Notes under the pieces: generated by a model
Database searches by the model: none
What the model was told of the DNA's origin: nothing
The model's input: the letters and a program-made list of their open reading frames with translations, nothing else
Shown here: positions 35,490-42,657 of the stretch, in pieces
Layout of the letters: the number at the start of each line of letters is the position of its first letter
Position numbering within the stretch: the first letter of the stretch is position 1
Translations under genes and position numbers: made by a program
Origin: DASSBR01 sp035688265
GTDB lineage: Bacteria; Pseudomonadota; Gammaproteobacteria; Natronospirales; DASSBR01
Length of the DNA stretch: 64,000 bases
NCBI GenBank assembly: GCA_035688265.1
Contig: DASSNE010000055.1
Location: forward strand, 85,605-149,604
Direction of reading: 5' to 3'

Positions 35490-36911
35490 TCAATCCAAAG
35501 TATAAAGATAAGCCGCAATATCCTCGGCTTGCTTGCGGGTGATGCCCATGTTCGGCATGTCGACGCCCGGAAGAATCGCCTGCGGGTTTTGAATCCATGG
35601 GATCAGGTTGCTGGGGCGGTTGCGCATGAAGCCGGCGATGATCATGCGGTCGCTCCACCGGGTCAGCGGCGGCCCGACGACGCCGGTGGCGTTGCCGATG
35701 CCGGGAATCGTGTGACACCCGCCGCAACCGAAATGGCTGATCAGCTTCGCGCCACGCTGGGGATCGGCGCCCGGAATCGTCTCCCAAGGCTCGGCATCTT
35801 TCGGCGCCACCGCCGCGTTAGCGCTGGCGCTGACATTGCTCTGGTTGTTGAGTTGAATGGTCGTAACGCCATTCGATTGGCCGTTGCCGCTATTGTTGGT
35901 GCTGCTGCCGCAGCCCGACAAGCCGATCAGCACCAGCGGCGCGATCAGCGCGCAGCGCGCCGCCGCCGACGGCAACATCGTCCTGACCTTTGCAGCGCGC
36001 TGCCGGTCTTCGCCCATCCAGGCGAAAAACAGCGCGCACAGGGTGACGAGGTGAATCATGTTCGACGGAATCCACATGATGGCGCCGGCAATGTGCTGAT
36101 CCTGCAGCGGCGTCAGCCCGTAGGCTTGCGTAGTGTGGAGATGAGCCGCGTAGAGCGCGTGCGGCGAGAGGGTCAGGATGGCGGCGATCAGGGCCATCAC
36201 GAAGCCGATCGAGACGACGTAGATCATGGTCGCGCCATAGCCGAGCGCGCGGCGACGTCCATAGGGTTCGATGACGATCGACCAATAGCCGAGCGCGGGG
36301 CCAAGCAAGCTCAAACGTTCGATGTCGTGCAGCCATTTATGCTGCAAAGCCCAATCGTACGGGCCGGGGAAATGCCAAAAGCACAGCGCCGCGACCAGGA
36401 GCAACCAGACGATCACCGGCCGCCCCAGCCATTCGCATGCACCGGTCAGGCCGAAGCGATTCCATCCGCGCGCGATCCTGCTGCGGGACCGCGAATCGAA
36501 CGCCCAAATCCAGGTGGCGACCGGTCGGCCGGTGACGAGCAACGACGGTGCGATCAGCAGCAACAGCAATTGCTCGACCATGTGAGCCGAATACAGCGCG
36601 TGCTCGAGCGCATTAAGCGGATATTCAACAGCGAAAAACAACACCAGGATGCCGGTGAAGAACGACACCGCACGGAATGGGCCAAGGCGGCGGCGCTCCT
36701 CGGCGCCCATGCGATACAGGCCGATCAGGTACGGAATCGTGGCGAGCGCCAGGCACAACAGGACCCACGGCTCCCAGACCCAGTGCAGCGTTGCGCCGGC
36801 CCCGCCGGCGCCTTGAGCAAGAGCCGGTGTAGAGAAAAGCACGAGAACAGCCGTGCCCATTCGGACGGGAGGACCGGATTTTTGCTTCCGCAGGAATGAC
36901 GGGATGTACAT
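35490..36911 (-). CDS. CtaG-type oxidase assembly protein fused to a cytochrome c domain
   Basis: A 473-residue fusion. Residues about 20-310 form a CtaG/caa3 assembly domain with about seven membrane helices (HALYSAHMVEQLLLLLIAP, CFWHFPGPYDWALQ, SPHALYAAH). A further hydrophobic segment with a lipobox (LIGLSGCGSS) and an Asn/Gly-rich linker lead to a cytochrome c domain with CGGCH and PNM. The ATG at 36,911 overlaps the preceding TAA. Residues 1-17 translate a dispersed repeat, so ATG 36,860 may be the true start. An internal ATG at 35,978 with a good leader could give a separate lipoprotein cytochrome. Last gene of the oxidase operon. Confidence 0.85.
   Translation of the reverse strand: MYIPSFLRKQKSGPPVRMGTAVLVLFSTPALAQGAGGAGATLHWVWEPWVLLCLALATIPYLIGLYRMGAEERRRLGPFRAVSFFTGILVLFFAVEYPLNALEHALYSAHMVEQLLLLLIAPSLLVTGRPVATWIWAFDSRSRSRIARGWNRFGLTGACEWLGRPVIVWLLLVAALCFWHFPGPYDWALQHKWLHDIERLSLLGPALGYWSIVIEPYGRRRALGYGATMIYVVSIGFVMALIAAILTLSPHALYAAHLHTTQAYGLTPLQDQHIAGAIMWIPSNMIHLVTLCALFFAWMGEDRQRAAKVRTMLPSAAARCALIAPLVLIGLSGCGSSTNNSGNGQSNGVTTIQLNNQSNVSASANAAVAPKDAEPWETIPGADPQRGAKLISHFGCGGCHTIPGIGNATGVVGPPLTRWSDRMIIAGFMRNRPSNLIPWIQNPQAILPGVDMPNMGITRKQAEDIAAYLYTLD
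36874..36902. repeat. Dispersed 'GTCATTCCTGCGGAAGC' repeat inside the ctaG 5' end
   Basis: The minus strand reads CCGTCATTCCTGCGGAAGC then AAAAATCCGG. It looks like the common proteobacterial repeat GTCATTCCCGCGAAAGCGGGAATCC and encodes residues 4-13 of the predicted protein. Confidence 0.55.
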
Positions 36912-37330
36912 TAAACGTCGCATACCGGCTCGATGAATAACATAACGATCGTGAAAATGATTGCGATGGAAAACAGCGCGGTCGTCAGCAGCGCCCACAT
37001 CGCCAGGTACTTGTTGCGTCGCTGTCCGACGCGGGTGACATCGGCGAAGCGATATTCCACCCATTTGCTGACCGAAAAGAATCCGCCGACACCGGCTGCG
37101 ATCAATGCAATGAGATCGACGCCGATCAGCGCCCACCACAGAAAGCTCCAGATCGGCATCGCCAGCGGCACGTTGTTCGGATAGCACGCATGGCTTGCCA
37201 GCGAATAGCCGATGAGGAGCTGCAGCGCCCACGCGAGCGGCGCCCCGAGCAACGCGTAGCCGAGCGCGAAGCCGACCGGGACGCGCGCCGGGATATGCGG
37301 ATCAGTGGAACTGGATGTGGTTGCGTTCAT
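36911..37330 (-). CDS. Small integral membrane protein of the oxidase operon
   Basis: A 139-residue protein with three hydrophobic helices (about 18-42, 60-82 and 110-135). It lies between oxidase subunit III and the CtaG fusion and overlaps both (ATGA at 37,327-37,330; TAATG at 36,911). Its place corresponds to the small CoxP-like membrane subunit of coxMNOP-type operons, recalled from rhizobia. No cofactor ligands are apparent. It is probably an accessory subunit or assembly factor. Confidence 0.8.
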   Translation of the reverse strand: MNATTSSSTDPHIPARVPVGFALGYALLGAPLAWALQLLIGYSLASHACYPNNVPLAMPIWSFLWWALIGVDLIALIAAGVGGFFSVSKWVEYRFADVTRVGQRRNKYLAMWALLTTALFSIAIIFTIVMLFIEPVCDV

Positions 37331-37944
37331 CGCGGGGTTACGTAAGGCAGTACATAAAACGTCGTCATGATGCCGATCCAGACGACCACCAGGAAATACC
37401 AGTACAGCGCCACCACCCGCACCGAGTTGCAGCGCTCGGAGGTGACATGCCCGAGCGCGGTCCACAGCAGAATCGCCACGATCATCAGCACGCCCACGAT
37501 CGTGTGCACGAGGTGAAAGCCGGTGATGGTGTAGTACAGCGAGCTGTAGGCGCCGGAGTTGAACGCGAACGGCTCCACGCTCCAGTCCACCAGTTGCAGC
37601 AGCACGTAGGCGATGCCGATCAACCCGGTCAGCGGCAGGCCCACCCACACCCGCCACTTGATGCCCCTGCGGATGCCGTTGCTGGCGAACCAGACGGTGA
37701 ACACGCTGATGAACAGCGCGCCGGTCGTGCCCAGCGCGTACGGCAGCGGCGGCTTGCCGCTTGGCGGCCAGACGTTGTCGGCCATCGACTGCAGGTAATA
37801 AAAGCTGAAAAAGAGATAGGCGAAGACCGCGGATTCGGTCGCGATCAGCATCACCATGCCCCACCAGCCGGGCGTCAGGTTACCCGCCGAGCCGATCGGC
37901 AGCGGGCGGCTCAAATCGCGCGGTTCGGCGCTTGTCGCACTCAT
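37327..37944 (-). CDS. Haem-copper oxidase subunit III
   Basis: A 205-residue membrane protein with five hydrophobic helices and COX III motifs (WWGMVMLIATESAVFAYLFFSFYYL, with the family Glu in ATE, and TGFHLVHTIVGVLMI). It lacks the first two helices of the seven-helix form, as in caa3 and bo3-type enzymes. The ATG at 37,944 is preceded by GGAGAGTCGAGC and overlaps the subunit I stop by four bases. Confidence 0.93.
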   Translation of the reverse strand: MSATSAEPRDLSRPLPIGSAGNLTPGWWGMVMLIATESAVFAYLFFSFYYLQSMADNVWPPSGKPPLPYALGTTGALFISVFTVWFASNGIRRGIKWRVWVGLPLTGLIGIAYVLLQLVDWSVEPFAFNSGAYSSLYYTITGFHLVHTIVGVLMIVAILLWTALGHVTSERCNSVRVVALYWYFLVVVWIGIMTTFYVLPYVTPR

Positions 37945-39887
37945 GCTCGACTCTCCTTCGGACTGCGACCGACTTCCGCCGATGGCCAGAACCAGTACAA
38001 CAGCGCCGGGAACATCGCGCACATCGCGGCGCCGGAAATCCACCACCACTCAAGCAGCATGCCGATGAAGACGCCGGAGATCAGCAGCGCCATGATCAGC
38101 GGCGCGAACGACTTGCCCGGCATCTTCAGAATTACGTCGGCTTCGGCGTCGAGAATGGTTGTGCCCGGAATTTCGTGCTCCTCGTCGAGCTTGAGACCCT
38201 CGTGCAGGATGGTGCGGCCTTCGCTCTTTTCCAGCCGGTCCTCCCACAGCGGATGCAGGCTGCCGACGTGCGGGATCACGCCGAAGTTGTAATGCGGCGG
38301 CGGCGATGACGTGCTCCATTCCAGCGTATCCCCATCCCACGGATTCGCCGGCGCCCGCTTGCCGGTCAGCAGCGTCACCACGACGTTGACGATGAATACC
38401 AGCACGCCCAGCGCGAACAGGAACGCGCCGATGGTCGTCACCAGATTCAAGTCGCCCCAGCCGAGTCCGGCCGGATACGTGTAGATGCGCCGCGGCATGC
38501 CGAGCAGCCCGGAAATGTGCATCGGGAAAAAGCCGACGTTGAAGCCGATGAACATCAGCCAGAAATTCCACCAGCCGAGTTTTTCGTTGAGCATCTTGCC
38601 GGCGAACTTCGGGAACCAGTGATAAATGCCCCCGATGACCGGGAACACGTTAATGCCGATCAGCACGTAATGAATGTGCGCGACGACGAAGTAGGTATCG
38701 GTGAGCTGCCAGTCAAGCGGCACCGCCGCCGTCATGAAGCCGGACACGCCGCCGATCACGAACAGAATGATTTCCGCCGCGAAGAATTTGAACGCGGTCG
38801 TGAAAACCGGCCTGCCGGTCCAGATCGTCGCCACCCAGGCAAACACCGATACCGCGCTCGGAATCACGATCACGAAGCTCGCGGCGCTGAAGAAGCCCAT
38901 CGCGATCACCGGCAGCCCGGTCGCGAACATGTGGTGGACCCAGACGCCGAAGCCGAGCACCATCGTCAGGATGGTTGCGAGGATCACCGCGGAATTCGCC
39001 ACCAGCGGCCGGCGGCAATGCACCGGCAGACACTGCGACACGATGCTCATGGCCGGCAGCACGATCGCATACACCCACGGGTGGCCGAAAATCCAGAACA
39101 GGTGCTGCCACAAAAGTGGATGGCCGCCGCCGGACACATTGAAGAAGTCGGTGCCGAAGCGGCGATCGAGCCACAGCAGGAAGAAGTCGAGGCTCACCGC
39201 CGGCACCGCGAACAAAATGCCGATGTTCGCAACCAGCGTGCCCCAGATCATGATCGGCACGCGGCTGATCGACATGCCGGGCGCGCGGGTGCGGAACATC
39301 GTGGCGATGAAGTTGATCGCGCCGGCGGTCGTCGAGATGCCGAGGAAGATCATGCCGAGCGAAAAGATGTCCACGCCGGGCCCCGGGTTGTACATGGGTC
39401 CCGCCAGCGGCACGTAATTGAACCAGCCGACATCGGTGCCCTGCCCGGTCGGAAAGCCGATGTACATGAACGCGCCGGCCAGCAGGAACGTCCAATAGGT
39501 GAACATGTTGAGGCGCGGGAACGCCATGTCGCGCGTGCCCAGGATCAGCGGCCAGAGGAAATTGCTGAAGCCGGACAGGATCGGCAGCGCATACAGGAAG
39601 ATCATTGTCGTGCCGTGCATGCTGAACAACTGGTTGTACAGGTGCGGGCCGACCATGTGCTCGTTCGGCTGCGCGAGCTGCAGGCGCATGATCAGCGCTT
39701 CGAGGCCGCCGACGAACAAAAACAGGAATGCGGTGACGAGGTAGCGCCGGCCGATCTTCTTGTGATCCACCGTCGACAGCCAGCCGATGATGCCCGGCGG
39801 GTCGCTCCACATCTCCTCCATCTTGTCGAGGAAATCGCGGGTCGGTGTGATGACCTCCGGTGTGCGATAAGTCGGGACTTCGGCCAT
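37941..39887 (-). CDS. Haem-copper oxidase subunit I, variant lacking D-channel Glu and K-channel Lys
   Basis: A 648-residue subunit I. Metal ligands are present: His91 (low-spin haem), His269 with Tyr273 in GHPWVY, His318-His319, and the two His of AHIHYVLIG. The D-channel entrance (Asp120 in RDMAFPRLN) is kept, but the usual HPEVY Glu is Trp271, no YS motif replaces it, and the K-channel Lys (IPTGVK) is Ser347 in IPSAVS. A C-terminal extension adds one or two helices. The operon includes a CuA-type subunit II, so an oxidase is likely; NO reduction is an alternative. From memory it resembles alternative oxidases of the coxMNOP type. Confidence 0.93.
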   Translation of the reverse strand: MAEVPTYRTPEVITPTRDFLDKMEEMWSDPPGIIGWLSTVDHKKIGRRYLVTAFLFLFVGGLEALIMRLQLAQPNEHMVGPHLYNQLFSMHGTTMIFLYALPILSGFSNFLWPLILGTRDMAFPRLNMFTYWTFLLAGAFMYIGFPTGQGTDVGWFNYVPLAGPMYNPGPGVDIFSLGMIFLGISTTAGAINFIATMFRTRAPGMSISRVPIMIWGTLVANIGILFAVPAVSLDFFLLWLDRRFGTDFFNVSGGGHPLLWQHLFWIFGHPWVYAIVLPAMSIVSQCLPVHCRRPLVANSAVILATILTMVLGFGVWVHHMFATGLPVIAMGFFSAASFVIVIPSAVSVFAWVATIWTGRPVFTTAFKFFAAEIILFVIGGVSGFMTAAVPLDWQLTDTYFVVAHIHYVLIGINVFPVIGGIYHWFPKFAGKMLNEKLGWWNFWLMFIGFNVGFFPMHISGLLGMPRRIYTYPAGLGWGDLNLVTTIGAFLFALGVLVFIVNVVVTLLTGKRAPANPWDGDTLEWSTSSPPPHYNFGVIPHVGSLHPLWEDRLEKSEGRTILHEGLKLDEEHEIPGTTILDAEADVILKMPGKSFAPLIMALLISGVFIGMLLEWWWISGAAMCAMFPALLYWFWPSAEVGRSPKESRA

Positions 39888-39897
39888 TGTTCGTTCC

Positions 39898-40956
39898 CTA
39901 GTTCAACGTCTGCAGATACGCGACCACGTCGAGCAACTGCCGGTTGGTCAAATCCATCGTCGGCATGTCGATGCCCGGTTTGATCGACTGCGCGTTCTCG
40001 ACCCAAGCGGCGAGATAGCCGGTGGTGTTCGGCACGGTACCGGCGCCCAGCCAGTGCCGGCTCATCAGGTGCGTGAGATCGGGACCGAGCTTGCCCATCG
40101 CGATAATGTCGGGGCCGCCTGCGCCGCGCACGGTATGGCAGACGGCGCAATGATGCAGAAAGACTTTTTCACCCTGCTGCGCCGCAGGCGAGACCGGCTG
40201 CTTCGCGTCGGCGAGCTGGTGCGTCCACCATTGATGAAACTTTGCCGGCGGCTGCGCGACGACATGAAACGCCATATGCGCGTGTTGCAAGCCGCAGAAC
40301 TCCGTACATTGGCCCCGGTACGTGCCCGCCTTGGCCGCCTCGAACCAGGTAATGTTGGTCTGCCCCGGAATCACGTCCATCTTGCCGAACAACTCCGGCG
40401 CCCAGAACGAATGAATGACGTCAGGGCTGATCAACCGCACCCGCACCGGCTCGCCGACCGGCACATGGATTTCGTTGGCGGTCACGAACGTGCGCAGCTT
40501 CTGGCCGTAATGCTTGTATTCCACCTCCCACCACCACTGGTGCGCGGTTACATCGAGCGTGATCGCCGGATCTTTGGGCGGCTGCGACACGTGCGCCAGC
40601 GTGAAGAAGGTCCACACCGCCGAGCCGAACAGCAGCACGATCGAGACGCATACGCCGATGACGACAAACGGCGCCGCATTCACACCGGGCAGCAGCTTGG
40701 GCCGCCCCGCGGCGTCCGTCGGCCAGCTCCTGCGCCCGCGCCAGATGCCGATCAGCACCGCCAGCGCGATGAACACGATCACGAACACCGACAGACCCAT
40801 GAGCCCCCAACCGAGATGCGCGAGTGGATTCGCCGCCGCGCCATTGGTGATCAGGTAGGTCATCGGCAGGTCTGCCCATGCCGCACCCGGCAGCAGCAAT
40901 GCTGCGGCAATCGCGGCAAGCGTCGTCCGGCGAACCAGCGGTGGCCGGTGTTTCAT
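39898..40956 (-). CDS. Haem-copper oxidase subunit II with CuA and C-terminal cytochrome c
   Basis: A 352-residue subunit II: signal peptide (about 1-28), two membrane helices (about 45-70 and 95-122), an aromatic stretch (AHQWWWEVEY), a complete CuA site (VIHSFWAPE with CTEFCGLQHAHM), then a cytochrome c domain with CAVCH and a MPTM segment near the end. This is a caa3-type subunit II taking electrons from a periplasmic cytochrome. It starts one base inside the stop of the Q-rich cytochrome gene. Confidence 0.95.
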   Translation of the reverse strand: MKHRPPLVRRTTLAAIAAALLLPGAAWADLPMTYLITNGAAANPLAHLGWGLMGLSVFVIVFIALAVLIGIWRGRRSWPTDAAGRPKLLPGVNAAPFVVIGVCVSIVLLFGSAVWTFFTLAHVSQPPKDPAITLDVTAHQWWWEVEYKHYGQKLRTFVTANEIHVPVGEPVRVRLISPDVIHSFWAPELFGKMDVIPGQTNITWFEAAKAGTYRGQCTEFCGLQHAHMAFHVVAQPPAKFHQWWTHQLADAKQPVSPAAQQGEKVFLHHCAVCHTVRGAGGPDIIAMGKLGPDLTHLMSRHWLGAGTVPNTTGYLAAWVENAQSIKPGIDMPTMDLTNRQLLDVVAYLQTLN

Positions 40957-41711
40957 CAGCCGTGATCTCCCGAGGATGGTTTAGTCGTGTTCGAAGACTT
41001 TTTTGGCGGCTTCGCCGACGGTGATTGCGGCGGCCGCTTCTTCGGCACCCTGGCCTTGGCCGGCGATTCTTTGGCCGGCCCCGTCAGCTTGGTTTCGACG
41101 TTGTAGCCCGTCATGGGCCGCGGCAGTGTCTTGACGTACGTCACCAGCGCCCAGATCGCCTGCGGCGGCAGCGCGCTGCCCCAGGCCGGCATGCCGCCCG
41201 GGCGGCCGTGCGCGATCGTCAGGTAAATATCGGCCGGCGTATCGCCGTACTTCCAGACGGTATCGCTCAGCGCCGGGCCCATGCCGCCACCGCCACCGGG
41301 GCCGTGGCAGCCGGCGCAATTCAGCGCCTTGAACAGCTGCTTGCCTTCCATTACGGCGGTTTTACTGGTCGCGTAAGGATTTTTGATCGGCGGTTGCATC
41401 GCGCCGATCACGTCATAGCGATTCACCGGCACATTCCGCAATCGCTCAAGGCCCGACTCGGCCGGCGCGTGAAAGCCCGATTGCTGTTGCGGGTTCGCCT
41501 GATCTCCCTGCGTCTGCAGGGGCGCGCCGACCTGCGACGGCTGTTGCGCGTTGTCCTGCTGCTGTTGAACCTGGTTCTGATTTTGCTGCTGAGCCGGTTT
41601 CTGTTGCTGCTGTGTCTGTTGCTGCTTGTTCTGCTGCGCATTCGCGCCCGTCGCCACGGTCATGGGCGCCACGCAAGCCGCGATCAGCAAGAGTTTGAAT
41701 AGTCGCCTCAT
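40956..41711 (-). CDS. Q-rich monohaem cytochrome c
   Basis: A 251-residue exported cytochrome. The signal peptide ends at about residue 25 (ANA). Residues 26-77 are dominated by Gln and Asn, a long flexible tether. The haem motif CAGCH is at 132-136, with a GMPAW ligand segment further on and a Lys/Pro-rich tail. It sits between the PQQ dehydrogenase/XoxJ pair and the oxidase genes and is the natural carrier between them, though this is inferred from position. The ATG at 41,711 follows CGGAGAGCAACC. Confidence 0.88.
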   Translation of the reverse strand: MRRLFKLLLIAACVAPMTVATGANAQQNKQQQTQQQQKPAQQQNQNQVQQQQDNAQQPSQVGAPLQTQGDQANPQQQSGFHAPAESGLERLRNVPVNRYDVIGAMQPPIKNPYATSKTAVMEGKQLFKALNCAGCHGPGGGGGMGPALSDTVWKYGDTPADIYLTIAHGRPGGMPAWGSALPPQAIWALVTYVKTLPRPMTGYNVETKLTGPAKESPAKARVPKKRPPQSPSAKPPKKSSNTTKPSSGDHG

Positions 41712-41727
41712 GGTTGCTCTCCGGAAT

Positions 41728-42657
41728 TCATTGGGCTGTCGCGACTTTGGGAGGTTGTTGCGCTTCATTGAGCGGCAGCAGCGGTACGTTATAACTGACC
41801 AGCAGTGCGTGAATGGCCTTGCGATGCTGCTGCAGGAAGCGGTTCAGCTTGCCGAGCAGCCTGGTATCGCCCTTGCGCACGGCCATCGAAATGGAAAACT
41901 GGAACGACAGGATGGCGTGCGTATGAGCCAGCGGCACGACCTTGAGTTTGACCTTCTGGCGCGGCGCGAAGTAACCGGCGAGCGGCCCCCAGGCGATGGC
42001 GACGTCAACGTCGCCATCGGCGACCGCCTTGATCAGATCCGACGACGGGTTCGGCCGACTGTAATTCTGGTACAGCGTATAGACATGCACGTTGCGCACG
42101 ATGCCCCGTTTTGCCAGCACCGCACCGCCGGGCAGGTCGGCCCAGTCGTCGCCGATCGAATGCACGCCGATTTCGAGCTTCCTGAGCAGCGGGCTGTCGA
42201 GAGAGCGGATGTTGTAAGGCGCCGATTGCCGATACACCAGCGCGTAAGCGGAGCGGTAGTATGGTTCGGTAGTCAGCACTTTATCGCTGCCGGTCGCCCA
42301 GCCCATGACGACATCGCACTGATAGGCGTCAAGCGTGTGCCTCAGAAATTGTTGCCGTTGCGGCCACCAGTCGTACTCGACGTATTCGCCCAGCGCCTTA
42401 CCCACCATGTCCGCGAGCTTGTTCTCAAAGCCCTGACGCGCCTGGTTCGAGAACGGCAGGTCGTTGGGATCGGCACATACGCGCAGCGCCGTGCCCGGCC
42501 GGGCCGGTTTCGCGCCGCGCGGGCCGGCATGCGCAGCATACGCGGTAGCCGACAGCATCAAAATGATGAAGGCAGCCGCGAGAATGGCCGTCACGATAGT
42601 TCGCGGTTGAAAAATTCCCGGCACAGGTTGTTGCCGACCGATATCGACAGAGCTCAT
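41728..42657 (-). CDS. Second XoxJ/MxaJ-like periplasmic binding protein
   Basis: A 309-residue quinoprotein-associated binding protein. An N-terminal membrane-spanning or signal segment (about 22-42) precedes TALRVCADPNDLPFSNQARQG, the family hallmark, and DVDVAIAWGPLAGYF. It overlaps the PQQ dehydrogenase stop by four bases and precedes the cytochrome gene by 16 bases. It is a diverged paralogue of the protein encoded at 10.6-11.4 kb and probably serves the second dehydrogenase. Confidence 0.9.
   Translation of the reverse strand: MSSVDIGRQQPVPGIFQPRTIVTAILAAAFIILMLSATAYAAHAGPRGAKPARPGTALRVCADPNDLPFSNQARQGFENKLADMVGKALGEYVEYDWWPQRQQFLRHTLDAYQCDVVMGWATGSDKVLTTEPYYRSAYALVYRQSAPYNIRSLDSPLLRKLEIGVHSIGDDWADLPGGAVLAKRGIVRNVHVYTLYQNYSRPNPSSDLIKAVADGDVDVAIAWGPLAGYFAPRQKVKLKVVPLAHTHAILSFQFSISMAVRKGDTRLLGKLNRFLQQHRKAIHALLVSYNVPLLPLNEAQQPPKVATAQ

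Noticed and set aside
35146..35787. Minus-strand open frame spanning the palindromic repeats
   Set aside because: It translates both repeat elements and overlaps the real cytochrome domain in another frame; no protein features.
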